From NCBI GenBank assembly GCA_028532815.1, contig JAQQAS010000031.1, positions 1 to 60,903 of the forward strand: DNA of 60,903 bases, given 5' to 3'. Origin of the DNA: Pleomorphochaeta sp. (lineage in GTDB: Bacteria > Spirochaetota > Spirochaetia > Sphaerochaetales > Sphaerochaetaceae). The translations under genes were made by a program, and so were the position numbers. The notes under the pieces are model-generated. The model searched no databases. It had not been told where the DNA came from and saw only the letters and a list, made by a program, of their open reading frames with translations. Numbering within the stretch: position 1 is the stretch's first letter; every line of letters begins with the position of its first letter. Below, piece after piece: positions 1 through 8,582 of this stretch.

Positions 1-190
1 ATTATATTATAATTATATAAATATTAAATTATTATTATAAATATAAATGTTATTTTAATATTAATATAATAAATTTTGATGTAATTTTGTTATAAGTAAT
101 TTAGTCCTTCAAGCTCTACCGCCCACTTTATATTAACCATTACTAGAATATATGATAGGATTATAAAAAATAGAATTAAGGGATTTTGTG

Positions 191-832
191 ATGGAAGAAT
201 TTTTATTTAACGATCTTAGTGATGAAACACTCTCTTTAAAAGATAAAGTTATAATTGGGCTCGATGAAGCAGGGAGAGGCCCTTTAGCCGGCCCTGTGTG
301 TGCCGGTGCTTGTATTTTAGGCAAAGACTTCCCTATAGAAATCTTAAATGATTCAAAAAAACTAAGTAGAAAGAACTTACTTGAAGCATATAATATAATT
401 ACAAAAGAAGCCATTTGCTATAGTATTGCATGGTGTACTCCCAAAGAAATTGATGAATTAAATATTTTATGGGCCAGCATGAAAGCTATGGAAAAAGCAT
501 ATAATCATGTAAGAAAAATTTATAATAAAAAAATTGATATTGCTTTAGTAGATGGAAATAAAACACCTTCTCTTGATATTGAAACTAAAGCAGTTATTAA
601 GGGAGACTCTATTCACCCTCAAATAATGGCAGCTTCAATCTTAGCTAAAGTTTCTAGAGATAATTTTATGATGTTTTGTGATAAAAAATGGCCAGTATAT
701 GGCTTTAAAAAACATATGGGATACCCAACTAAGTATCATCGTGAGATGATTGAAAAGTTTGGAGTATCCCCTATTCATAGAAAATCTTTCACTTTTAAAA
801 AAGTTGAAAGTAAACAATTGGATTTGTTTTAA
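191..832 (+). CDS. rnhB: Ribonuclease HII
   Basis: Cleaves the RNA strand of RNA/DNA hybrids and excises single ribonucleotides from DNA. The family signature GLDEAGRGPLAGP sits at residues 23-35, with catalytic Asp25 and Glu26. LVDGNK, an AASILAKVSRD helix and HMGYPT follow in the expected order, and 213 residues is a normal length. A GTG three bases upstream is possible, but the ATG lies at better distance from the AAGGG at 178-182. The 3' end overlaps the convergent PUR-domain gene by four bases. Identity is secure. Confidence 0.96.
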   Translation: MEEFLFNDLSDETLSLKDKVIIGLDEAGRGPLAGPVCAGACILGKDFPIEILNDSKKLSRKNLLEAYNIITKEAICYSIAWCTPKEIDELNILWASMKAMEKAYNHVRKIYNKKIDIALVDGNKTPSLDIETKAVIKGDSIHPQIMAASILAKVSRDNFMMFCDKKWPVYGFKKHMGYPTKYHREMIEKFGVSPIHRKSFTFKKVESKQLDLF

Positions 833-1074
833 TTTTTCTTATTTGAGTATTTTTTAATAAAATCAAGAGATTTTTGAAATTCTCTTACGAATTCACCCAT
901 ATCTTCTTGGTAGACTAAAATTGATTGTCTAATATATCTATTAGATTCAGCATCGCCTTTACTTTCTACGATATTTAAATATAAATCGCCATATACATTT
1001 TCTTTTACATTAAAAAAATAAGTTCTGTCATTTTTTTTGATACTTGTTGAAAAAACTTCTCCACGCTGTCCCAT
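829..1074 (-). CDS. PUR-domain DNA/RNA-binding protein (DUF3276)
   Basis: Small 81-residue protein of the bacterial PUR-alpha-like family. It opens with GQRGEVFSTSIKKNDRTYFF and continues with KENVYGDLYLNIVESK, the beta-sheet core of one PUR repeat, followed by a C-terminal helix. Family members bind single-stranded nucleic acid; the Borrelia homologue BpuR controls lipoprotein expression and its own synthesis. As I recall, the Borrelia gene also neighbours rnhB, which would make the pair conserved. It is convergent with rnhB and shares the TTAA at the two stop codons. Targets in this organism are unknown. Confidence 0.85.
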   Translation of the reverse strand: MGQRGEVFSTSIKKNDRTYFFNVKENVYGDLYLNIVESKGDAESNRYIRQSILVYQEDMGEFVREFQKSLDFIKKYSNKKN

Positions 1075-1140
1075 ATTATTCCTCGCTTAATTATTAATTT
1101 TATTATTAATAATTTTTAATTAATTTATAACTTATATAAA

Positions 1141-1160
1141 CACTATATTATACTATAGTG
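1141..1160. promoter_or_regulatory. Interrupted palindrome upstream of the PUR gene
   Basis: CACTATA and TATAGTG (7-bp perfect arms) flank TTATAC, about 67 bp before the PUR-gene start. On the minus strand a TTGACA lies immediately upstream and a TATAAT falls in the centre. It could be a promoter-overlapping operator or a structured leader. Function is inferred only from position. Confidence 0.35.
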
Positions 1161-1252
1161 TCAATGGTGTGACTCTAAATTAGATAAAAATGGGTGATTA
1201 CTTAATTTATTAACAAAATAACAAACTTTTAAAAATTTTTTATAAAAACTAC

Positions 1253-1279
1253 TTGACCTATCTAGCAAGTTTTTATAAT
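1253..1279 (+). promoter_or_regulatory. Sigma-70 type promoter for tRNA-Gly
   Basis: TTGACC and TATAAT are separated by 15 bp, or CTTGAC by 16 bp. They lie about 50 bp before the tRNA gene. The -10 is a perfect consensus, but the spacing is short. Confidence 0.45.
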
Positions 1280-1328
1280 ATCTCAATCGTTGATTAGACA
1301 AAAAGATTTATCAATCAATAATAAATAT

Positions 1329-1399
1329 GCGCCATTCGTATAATGGTATTACTCCAGCCTTCCAAGCTGATAACGTGGGTTCGATTCCCATATGGCGCT
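1329..1399 (+). tRNA. tRNA-Gly (anticodon TCC)
   Basis: The acceptor stem GCGCCAT/ATGGCGC is perfect. The anticodon stem CAGC/GCTG encloses CTTCCAA, giving anticodon TCC. The T arm contains GGTTCGATTCC. CCA is not encoded, since the discriminator T is followed by CAAA. The gene has its own promoter and terminator, so it is a monocistronic unit. Confidence 0.95.
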
Positions 1400-1409
1400 C
1401 AAAAATATA

Positions 1410-1438
1410 GATACTACTTTTTGTAGTATCTTTTTTTT
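1410..1438 (+). terminator. Rho-independent terminator of tRNA-Gly
   Basis: The stem GATACTAC/GTAGTATC (8 bp) has a TTTTT loop and is followed by eight T residues. Confidence 0.9.
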
Positions 1439-1492
1439 GTCTAAGCGAAATTAAATTTTATTAATCCTTCAAATAAACCAAACCTATTTTTT

Positions 1493-1963
1493 TTAAATTT
1501 TAATTTTTATATTATGTTCATTTGCAACACGTTCAACATTTAAAAGAGAGCCTAGTCTATCTAAAGAAGATAAAATCATCATTTGCTCCCAATCTTCTAA
1601 TTTATTAAAATTGGCATAAAAATCTTCATGAATCAAATCGACATCATTCTCTAAAATTTCCTCAGACTTTTCTGTTAAAACAATATTAACTTTTCTTTTA
1701 TCTACAATACTTCTTTGCCTCTTTGCATAGCCCTGTAATTCTAATCGATCTAAAATACTTGTAACAGTAGCTTGTGAGAGACTAATATCTTTTGCAATTG
1801 CTGAAATTTGCATATTTGAATTATTCTTAATAGCTTTTAAAACCATTAATTGAGGGCCCGTTAAGCCAAATTGTTTTTTTAGTTTTTTCGAATGCAAATC
1901 TATAGCACGATCTATTTTTCTTAATGCAATAAATACGTCTTCTGCGATACTATAACGATCCAT
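1493..1963 (-). CDS. MarR-family transcriptional regulator
   Basis: Winged-helix regulator of 156 residues. An N-terminal dimerisation helix leads into FGLTGPQLMVLKAI, a recognition helix in SLSQATVTSILDRLELQG, and a wing RQRSIVDKRKVNIVLT. This layout resembles the EctR/CosR branch, which controls compatible-solute genes, and the divergent neighbour is a betaine/proline-type transporter. Repression of proXVW is therefore a reasonable inference. The ATG is chosen because AGGTGG lies 5-10 bp ahead of it; an in-frame GTG nine bases upstream overlaps that ribosome site. Confidence 0.85.
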   Translation of the reverse strand: MDRYSIAEDVFIALRKIDRAIDLHSKKLKKQFGLTGPQLMVLKAIKNNSNMQISAIAKDISLSQATVTSILDRLELQGYAKRQRSIVDKRKVNIVLTEKSEEILENDVDLIHEDFYANFNKLEDWEQMMILSSLDRLGSLLNVERVANEHNIKIKI

Positions 1964-2440
1964 TTTTACCACCTATATTTTAAATAAAAACCACATATTC
2001 TAAATCATATCTAGTTTTCTAATTATCTTTAAACTCTTTCTTTTTTATATAATTTAAATCCAATAATATATTTTTAAGTTTTAAAACCTGGTAAATAAAA
2101 ACAAAATTATTTATTTTTGAATACAATCAAGTAATAATAACTCTAAACTTATTTAATAAACTATTAAACCATATTTTGCAAAAAAATCCATCCACAAATT
2201 CAAATTCTTTTACAAAAATTCTAATAACTCTCAATTTAGGTAATACTACTATTAATTTTTATCGTTATCACACATTTAATCAAATTGGCTTCAAAATAGA
2301 TTCTTAATATATATAGTTTTCATGCGTTTTTATTAATTTAGTTTAATATTTTAACCATCCATTTTTGTATTTTTTTCCTTTATTTTTAGTACGAATAAAA
2401 TGTTTTGAAAGTATTAATTTTGTAAATTTTTGATAAATTA

Positions 2441-2590
2441 CTTAGTATAATAAACATTATATTTATATCATATTTTTGATAAAAAAGCCTTTTAAAGCCC
2501 CTAATTACTGATTTAATACTTACATATCTAAGCAATTTTATCAAGTGTGTTGACAGTATTATTAATTATTGTTTAGTATTATAAACATTA
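2441..2590 (+). repeat. Two copies of a 19-bp promoter-proximal motif
   Basis: Copies at 2441-2459 and 2572-2590 agree at 17 of 19 bases around TTAGTAT(A/T)ATAAACATTA. The second copy lies over the -10 box and start region of proX and contains a dyad GTTTA-N6-TAAAC. A repeated dyad over a promoter beside a MarR gene suggests operators for that regulator. Confidence 0.5.
2550..2579 (+). promoter_or_regulatory. proXVW promoter
   Basis: A perfect TTGACA is followed after 18 bp by TAGTAT. The inferred transcription start is about 35 bp before the ATG, and the -10 overlaps the putative operator. Confidence 0.7.
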
Positions 2591-2620
2591 GATTACAAAA
2601 TTTATTACATGGAGTATAGA

Positions 2621-3580
2621 ATGAAAAAATTTAAAAACTTAAAAAGTACAATTATATTCACTTTAATTGTATTATTTATCTCTACATCGTTATTTTCGAA
2701 CGGACAAGAAGAAGAAACAACCCAAACCATCATATTTGGAGATGTCTCTTGGGACAGTGTTCAAGTTCACAATAGAATAGCTGGGTTTATTATTGAAAAT
2801 GGTTTTGAAGGATACAAAGCTGACTATGTTCCTGGAGATACAATGCCAATTATTAATGGAATTATCCAAGGCGATATTGATGTTGATATGGAATCTTGGC
2901 ACCAAAACGTTATTGAAATTTATAACAAAGGTATTAAATCCGGAAATTTAATTGACTTAGGACAAAATATGCCAGATGCTCCACAAGGTTGGTGGATTCC
3001 AAGATATCTTGTAGAAGGAGATGATGCTTTAGCACCAGATTTAAAAAGCGTTTCAGACTTACCTAAATATGCTCATTTATTTCAAGATCCAGAAGATTCA
3101 TCAAAAGGTATAGTTTATGGTGGTGTTGCCGGATGGGGGCAAATGAAAATCTCAGAAGAAATATTTAATGAATATAGTCTTGGAGAGACATTTAACCTAG
3201 GAATTACCGGTTCTGGCTCTGCTTTAGCTGGCTCAATGGTAGGTGCCTATAAAAAAGGTGAACCATGGGTTGGTTATTATTGGGCACCAACTGCTGTTTT
3301 AGGTAAGCTAGATATGATTAGACTTAAAGGTAGTGAATATGAACCTGCAGATGTAAATATTTTAGTTAATAAATCTATGCTAGAAAAAGCACCTGATGTT
3401 GTTGAAATGTTAAAAAAATATTCAACCACAGTTGATGAAAATAATGAATTCTTAGCAAAAATGGATGACGAGGGTTGGTCAACTGAAGAAACTGCTCATT
3501 GGTTTTTAAAAAACAAAGAAAATGTTTGGACCAAATGGGTTTCTCAAGAAGTAGCAACAAAAGTCAAAGCAGCACTATAG
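2621..3580 (+). CDS. proX: Glycine betaine/proline ABC transporter substrate-binding protein
   Basis: OpuAC/ProX-type periplasmic binding protein of 319 residues. The signal peptide has MKKFKN, a hydrophobic stretch and a probable signal-peptidase I site before NGQEEE. No lipobox cysteine is present, so it should be free in the periplasm. Family landmarks include DVDMESWHQN early and YYWAPTAVLGKLDMIRL later, where aromatic residues usually cage the quaternary amine. The start is set by GGAG at 2611-2614; an in-frame ATG at 2609 would overlap that site. It is the first gene of the operon, and proV follows after seven bases. Confidence 0.92.
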   Translation: MKKFKNLKSTIIFTLIVLFISTSLFSNGQEEETTQTIIFGDVSWDSVQVHNRIAGFIIENGFEGYKADYVPGDTMPIINGIIQGDIDVDMESWHQNVIEIYNKGIKSGNLIDLGQNMPDAPQGWWIPRYLVEGDDALAPDLKSVSDLPKYAHLFQDPEDSSKGIVYGGVAGWGQMKISEEIFNEYSLGETFNLGITGSGSALAGSMVGAYKKGEPWVGYYWAPTAVLGKLDMIRLKGSEYEPADVNILVNKSMLEKAPDVVEMLKKYSTTVDENNEFLAKMDDEGWSTEETAHWFLKNKENVWTKWVSQEVATKVKAAL

Positions 3581-3587
3581 GAGTATT

Positions 3588-4799
3588 ATGGAATCGATTG
3601 AAAATAACTCACAAGTTATAATAAAAGACGTATGGAAACTTTACGGCAAAGACGCCAAAAAGGTCTTTAGTAAAAAGTTAATGCAAGAAACTAAAGCAGT
3701 TATCCAAGAGAAGACTGGATGTATTGTTGGCATGAAAAATATTAACCTAGAGATTAAAAAAGGAGAGTTCTATATATTAATGGGACTTTCTGGTAGTGGT
3801 AAATCTACTTTAATTAGATCACTTATTCGATTGGTAAACACAACTAAAGGTAATATAATTATCAATGGTAAAAATATTACCAAAATGAATAATGAACAAC
3901 TTTTACATTTTAGACGTGATACTTTTGGAATGGTATTTCAACATTATGGACTGCTACCCCATCTAACTGTTTTAGACAATGCAGCATATGGTTTAAAAGT
4001 TAAAGGTATCCCCAAAGGGGAAAGATATGCAAAAGCAATGCAAACTCTAGAAACTGTCGGACTAAAAGGCTGGGAAGATTATTACCCTGGCTCTTTAAGC
4101 GGTGGTATGCAGCAAAGAGTTGGTCTTGCTAGAGCTCTAGCAAATGATCCAGAAATTCTATTAATGGACGAACCTTTTAGTGGATTAGACCCATTAATAA
4201 GAAGACAAATGCAAGATGAATTAGTTGAATTACAAGAAAAACTTAAAAAAACTATTATATTTGTGACTCACGATTTGCATGAAGCTCTCAAACTTGGAGA
4301 TCAAATTGCAATTTTACGTGATGGTGAAGTTGTCCAAGTAGGAACACCTGAAGATATTGTAACAAGCCCTGCTGATGAATATGTGCAACAATTTGTTCAA
4401 GATGCCTCGCCGGCCAAAGTATTAACCGCTGGTAGTATAATGGAAGAACCATCTATATTAACCTATGCATGGGAAGGTCCTAAAACTGCTTTAACTCTTA
4501 TTAGGGCAAATAAACGTAGAGCGGCATTTATTGTTAACAAATCTAGAGAACTTCTAGGTGTAATTAGAGAGAAAGAATTAGTTTCATTACTTGAACAAGA
4601 GACAAAATCAAAAACTATCCCAATGGATTCTATTAAAAAAGTTTCAACAGTTACTGAAGATACTTTAATTGAAGATTTATTTTCAATCATTACAGAAAAC
4701 CCTTGGCCGATACCAGTTGTTGATGAAAAGAATAGATTTAAAGGAATTGTAACAACAGACCATATCTTTGAATCACTTTCTCCCTTAGGAGGTGAATAA
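3588..4799 (+). CDS. proV: Glycine betaine/proline ABC transporter ATPase
   Basis: ATPase of the quaternary-amine uptake family, 403 residues. Walker A GLSGSGKST is at residues 66-74, with signature LSGGMQQRVGLARAL, Walker B ILLMDEPFSGLDPL and switch His in FVTHD. The C-terminal part forms a tandem CBS module, which in OpuA/ProV senses ionic strength. AGGAG precedes the ATG by six bases. It overlaps the ribosome site of proW, so the two are probably coupled. Confidence 0.95.
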   Translation: MESIENNSQVIIKDVWKLYGKDAKKVFSKKLMQETKAVIQEKTGCIVGMKNINLEIKKGEFYILMGLSGSGKSTLIRSLIRLVNTTKGNIIINGKNITKMNNEQLLHFRRDTFGMVFQHYGLLPHLTVLDNAAYGLKVKGIPKGERYAKAMQTLETVGLKGWEDYYPGSLSGGMQQRVGLARALANDPEILLMDEPFSGLDPLIRRQMQDELVELQEKLKKTIIFVTHDLHEALKLGDQIAILRDGEVVQVGTPEDIVTSPADEYVQQFVQDASPAKVLTAGSIMEEPSILTYAWEGPKTALTLIRANKRRAAFIVNKSRELLGVIREKELVSLLEQETKSKTIPMDSIKKVSTVTEDTLIEDLFSIITENPWPIPVVDEKNRFKGIVTTDHIFESLSPLGGE

Positions 4800-4800
4800 T

Positions 4801-5646
4801 ATGTTTGAATTTCCAGAAACGATTAACTTACCATTAGCTAGTGTAATTGACTCTATAATGGACTGGCTTCTATTACACTTAGATGGATTGTTCGACTTTA
4901 TCGGTGCAATTATCTTACATGTTGTATTAGCACTAGAGAGTTTATTATTATTTGTTCCTTGGTTTATTATTATTTTATTAATTGGATTAGCTGGATGGAA
5001 ACTTCTTGGAAAAATAAGTACAGCAATTGTATTTATGACAATGATGTTTATAATCGGAGCTTTTGACTATTGGGATTTAGCAATGAGAACGCTCAGCTTA
5101 GTTATTGCCTCTGTAGTATTCTCATTACTTATAGGGCTTCCAACCGGTATAAAAATGGCTAGAAGTGATAGAGCTCAAAGAATACTTAAGCCATTGCTAG
5201 ATGCGATGCAAACTATGCCAAGTTTCGTTTATCTAATTCCCGCTTTGATGTTCTTTGGTATGGGAAAAGTACCAGCAATGTTTGCAACAATTATTTACGC
5301 TGTGCCACCGGTTATTCGTTTAACTAATGTAGGTATAAGAACTGTAGATATTGAAGCACTTGAAGCTGCAAAGGCATTTGGAGCAACACCAAAACAAATA
5401 TTATTTGATGTTCAACTCCCACTAGCTAAACCTTCGATAATGGTAGGTATTAACCAAACTACAATGATGGCACTCGCTATGGTTGTTATTGGATCTATGA
5501 TTGGAGCTAAAGGTTTGGGAATGGAAGTTCTCTTAGCTATTAGTAGAATTGAAGTTGGTAGAGGCTTTGAAGCCGGTATATCGATTGTATTCTTAGCAAT
5601 CATAATTGATAGAATCACATATTCATTCTCTAAAAAAGATAAATAA
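4801..5646 (+). CDS. proW: Glycine betaine/proline ABC transporter permease
   Basis: Inner-membrane permease of 281 residues with about six transmembrane segments. The ATPase-coupling EAA loop is EALEAAKAFGATPKQILFDV, followed by QLPLAKPSIMVGIN. A perfect AGGAGGT ends seven bases before the ATG, so this start is preferred to a GTG at 4792 inside the ribosome site. It closes the proXVW operon and is followed by a hairpin terminator. Confidence 0.94.
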   Translation: MFEFPETINLPLASVIDSIMDWLLLHLDGLFDFIGAIILHVVLALESLLLFVPWFIIILLIGLAGWKLLGKISTAIVFMTMMFIIGAFDYWDLAMRTLSLVIASVVFSLLIGLPTGIKMARSDRAQRILKPLLDAMQTMPSFVYLIPALMFFGMGKVPAMFATIIYAVPPVIRLTNVGIRTVDIEALEAAKAFGATPKQILFDVQLPLAKPSIMVGINQTTMMALAMVVIGSMIGAKGLGMEVLLAISRIEVGRGFEAGISIVFLAIIIDRITYSFSKKDK

Positions 5647-5652
5647 ACTTAC

Positions 5653-5684
5653 AAAACCCCATTTAAAATTTGGGGTTTTATTTT
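5653..5684 (+). terminator. Terminator of proXVW
   Basis: The stem AAAACCCCA/TGGGGTTTT (9 bp) has an AT-rich 9-nt loop and a T-rich tail. Confidence 0.85.
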
Positions 5685-5721
5685 GCCCAAATCTATGTTT
5701 AATTTTCTTTATATCAACAAG

Positions 5722-5756
5722 AAAAATCACTCCACTATTATTTAATAATGGAGTGA
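5722..5756 (-). terminator. Terminator of the alcohol dehydrogenase gene
   Basis: TCACTCC/GGAGTGA, extended by paired AT bases inside, is followed on the minus strand by TTTTT. Confidence 0.8.
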
Positions 5757-5789
5757 GATATATTTTCTGATAATAATAATCTATATAGA

Positions 5790-6947
5790 TTATTTTTTAA
5801 TAGGAGTGCCATAGAATGCTGATTCGTAAATCATTTTTACATCATCAACAGTAGGTGTTCCAGGATTAGTTAATGTACAAGGGTCAGCAAATGCATTCTT
5901 GCTCATTCTCTCTAATACTTCTTTGAACTTTTCTTCTTTAAATTCAACTTCTGTGCAATCTTTGAATGAAGCAGGTATATCTAATTTAACATTTAAATCT
6001 CTAACTAATTGTGCTACATCTTTTACATTTAATAGTTTTTCAATGTAATCATATCTGTCAGTAAATTGTCTGTTAAAATCAATGATATAAGGTAATAAAA
6101 TTGCATTAGCTAATCCATGAGTTACACCAAATTCACCACCAATTTTATGTGCTAATGAGTGAACTAAACCTAAAGAAGCGTTTGTAAATGCCATACCAGC
6201 TAACGCTGAAGCTTCATGCATATTTTCTCTTGCTTCTAAGTTTTCACCATCACTATAAGCAATTGGTAAATATTTTGATACTAATTCAATAGCTCTTACT
6301 GCATAAGGTTCAGTAAAGTTAGTTGATGCAATTGAAGCTAAAGCTTCTAGAGCATGACACATAACATCCATACCTGTATTAGCTGTAATGTGAGCTGGCA
6401 TCTTCTTAGGAAGAGCTGGATCTAAAATAGCAATATCTGGAACCATGTCTCCAGCTACAATTGGGTATTTAATATGATTATCAGGGTCTGTAATAACTGA
6501 GAATGCTGTAATTTCACTTGCTGTACCACTTGTTGAGGGAATAGCAATGAAACGAGCTTTATTTCTTAAAGCAGGCATTGAACCAACTTCAATAATATCT
6601 TCAAATTTTAATTCAGGATGTTCATAGAAACACCACATTACTTTTGCAGCGTCTAATGCAGAGCCACCACCAATAGCAACAACCCAATCAGGTTCAAACT
6701 CTTGCATTGCTTTTGCACCACGTAAAACAGTTTTAACAGATGGATTTGGTTCTACACCATCAATGATAATTGATTCTATGCCACCATCTTTTAAGATTTT
6801 TGCAGCTTGATCTAAAAAGCCAAATCTTTTCATTGATGTTCCGCCAGTAACTAAAGCAGCTTTTGTACCTTTTAAGTCAGCTAGCTTCTGTAAAGAATTC
6901 TCACCGTAGTAAATTTCTCTTGGAATTGAAAAACTCATAACACCCAT
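5790..6947 (-). CDS. Iron-containing alcohol dehydrogenase
   Basis: Group III (iron-dependent) alcohol dehydrogenase, 385 residues, cytoplasmic, probably reducing aldehydes with NAD(P)H in fermentation. The Rossmann part carries VAIGGGSALDAAK. The metal site is visible as GMDVMCHALEA (Asp and first His) and VHSLAHKIGGEFGVTHGLANA (further His residues). It resembles the dehydrogenase half of AdhE and butanol dehydrogenases more than glycerol dehydrogenase; the substrate cannot be read from sequence. The start is the ATG eight bases after AGGAG; a longer in-frame form is possible but has no ribosome site. Confidence 0.9.
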   Translation of the reverse strand: MGVMSFSIPREIYYGENSLQKLADLKGTKAALVTGGTSMKRFGFLDQAAKILKDGGIESIIIDGVEPNPSVKTVLRGAKAMQEFEPDWVVAIGGGSALDAAKVMWCFYEHPELKFEDIIEVGSMPALRNKARFIAIPSTSGTASEITAFSVITDPDNHIKYPIVAGDMVPDIAILDPALPKKMPAHITANTGMDVMCHALEALASIASTNFTEPYAVRAIELVSKYLPIAYSDGENLEARENMHEASALAGMAFTNASLGLVHSLAHKIGGEFGVTHGLANAILLPYIIDFNRQFTDRYDYIEKLLNVKDVAQLVRDLNVKLDIPASFKDCTEVEFKEEKFKEVLERMSKNAFADPCTLTNPGTPTVDDVKMIYESAFYGTPIKK

Positions 6948-7263
6948 AATTTTATCTCCTCTGATTTTCAAAAATTTATAAATTATTAAAATTGAAAATC
7001 GATATAAATAAGTTACAAATCATATAAATAATATTCTACATTTCACATTAACTAAGCATTTTTCATATAATTACTTAAATAATTATCTAAAACATCTAGT
7101 TAATTGATATGTTCAATATCATTCATAGCCACACAATATCACTCAAGTAAAATTTTATCAAGAGCTTTTTAATATTTTTTTATCTATAAATTGAAAAATT
7201 TATTTTGACTTATTTAATAGATAACATCTGCACTAAATTATACTTTTTTGTTATAGTACAAGC
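6948..7263. other. Divergent intergenic region, adh / M29-like gene
   Basis: AT-rich, with no coding frame. It contains the probable adh promoter on the minus strand, which implies a leader of roughly 180 nt, and a -10-like TATAGT only six bases before the M29-like gene. No recognised riboswitch is visible in the leader. Confidence 0.45.
7133..7161 (-). promoter_or_regulatory. Probable promoter of the alcohol dehydrogenase gene
   Basis: On the minus strand TTGATA and TATTGT are separated by exactly 17 bp. No closer promoter of similar quality was found. Confidence 0.45.
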
Positions 7264-8433
7264 ATGACAAATTTCGATTTACAATTTTCAAAGTTAATTT
7301 GCTTTAGCCAATTAAATTTAACCTTAGGAGACTCTTTATCTATTAACACAGAAGAGTCAACTTACCCTTTCACATTAGACTTAGCTAAGTTTGCAACAAC
7401 TATAACCAACCTACCTGTAAATATTGTTGTAACAGAAGAAGGGAAAGTAACACAAACGGTTCCAGTGGACCCTGATTTATTAGATATTCAAAGACCTAGT
7501 GTTAAATCACAAGTAATGTGTAGAATACTAGATTTGAATAATTTTTTATTTGAAAGCAACAAAGATCCAAATGAGATAATAAAAAGTGTTATAGAAATTA
7601 GCAAATTTGGAATTCTTAGTGAACCTATTGATTTAAAGAGAAGAATCGCTCTTCCTTGGACTATTGTAGCTTATCCTTCAAAAACTTTTGTTCAAAAAGC
7701 TTTTACTGATTTAAATGACAATGAAGTATATGCTTATTTTGCTAAACTATTAAGACTAGATAATGAGAATATGATTCAATATTGGATTAATCAATCTGGT
7801 TTGCTTGATTATAGAACAAGAGAATTAAATAAATTAAATGAATCTTCAATTAAAATCAAAAATCGCAAATCAAAAATTGAAGCTACCTTAGTTGATAATT
7901 CTGTTTGGGCTTCAAATTATATTACATTGAAAAACAACAGAAGTTTTTATAATTTTCTACCCTCTCAAAATATTCATAACAATGTAAAGAATAATAGAAC
8001 AAATGCACATATTGAAGCATCAAGAGATTTCTACCTATTTGGTCAACTTGTAAAAAATGCAACTTTTAATGTCAAAGATGGTAGAGTTGTTTCATTTAAT
8101 TCAGAAAGCGGGAAAGAAGCTCTTACAGCATTTTTTAAATCAGATAAAAATGCTTCAGTAGTTTCTGGAATTTCTCTTTGTGATGAGGAATCATTAGAAG
8201 CAAAATATATAAATAAAAGTGCTCACCCTTTGTATTCTTTAGAACACACAACTACTATAGTATTTGGTGGAGCAATGCAAGATTCTTTAATTAATATTGA
8301 TGAAGATTCTTCCTTAGAAGACTTACTGATTAATGAATCCCTTGTTAAACTTGCTATTCCAATTGGAGATGAATTTACAAATATTCAACTTGGTGAACAA
8401 ACCATTGTAAAAGAAGGGAACTTCACCCTCTAA
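7264..8433 (+). CDS. M29 aminopeptidase-like protein, metal site apparently lost
   Basis: 389 residues matching the M29 (AmpS/AmpT) fold from end to end. The N-terminal domain, the landmark PWTIVAYPSKTFVQKAF, a YWINQSGLLDYRTRELNKLN helix, a KDGRVVSFNSESGKEAL block and a closing EGNF all fall in order. The residues that normally bind two metals are altered. The family motif near DENAxxHxALG reads LEHTTTIVFGG, and the late HxD motif reads KLA. It is probably an inactive peptidase or has a new role. No SD sequence precedes it; TATAGT ends six bases before the ATG, so the mRNA may be leaderless. Confidence 0.75.
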   Translation: MTNFDLQFSKLICFSQLNLTLGDSLSINTEESTYPFTLDLAKFATTITNLPVNIVVTEEGKVTQTVPVDPDLLDIQRPSVKSQVMCRILDLNNFLFESNKDPNEIIKSVIEISKFGILSEPIDLKRRIALPWTIVAYPSKTFVQKAFTDLNDNEVYAYFAKLLRLDNENMIQYWINQSGLLDYRTRELNKLNESSIKIKNRKSKIEATLVDNSVWASNYITLKNNRSFYNFLPSQNIHNNVKNNRTNAHIEASRDFYLFGQLVKNATFNVKDGRVVSFNSESGKEALTAFFKSDKNASVVSGISLCDEESLEAKYINKSAHPLYSLEHTTTIVFGGAMQDSLINIDEDSSLEDLLINESLVKLAIPIGDEFTNIQLGEQTIVKEGNFTL

Positions 8434-8455
8434 GAGTAAATAAACATTTTCTTAT

Positions 8456-8493
8456 AAAAAAACTACTTAAACAATATATAAGTAGTTTTTTTT
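8456..8493. terminator. Bidirectional terminator, M29-like gene / coaX
   Basis: The stem AACTACTTA/TAAGTAGTT has A-runs before and T-runs after it. It can therefore serve both converging genes. Confidence 0.8.
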
Positions 8494-8582
8494 ATATCAA
8501 AATAATATCGTAATTTAGTTATTATTATATCTTAATAATAATTTATTATATAATAACAATATGATAGATTACTATTATTATA

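Larger units (their letters stand above)
1964..2620. other. Divergent intergenic region, marR / proX
   Basis: About 650 bp without a credible coding frame. It is extremely AT-rich. The right part holds the proX promoter and a 19-bp sequence repeated twice, listed separately. I see no tRNA, riboswitch or strong hairpin in the left part. Confidence 0.5.

Noticed and set aside
1-190. Possible replication-origin-like AT-rich tract at the left edge
   Set aside because: Extreme AT content is general in this genome's intergenic DNA, and no DnaA boxes or origin genes (dnaA, dnaN, gyrB) are present.
2895-2915. TTGGCAC inside proX as a second sigma-54 promoter
   Set aside because: The matching TTGC at the required ten-base GG-GC spacing is absent and it lies within a coding region.
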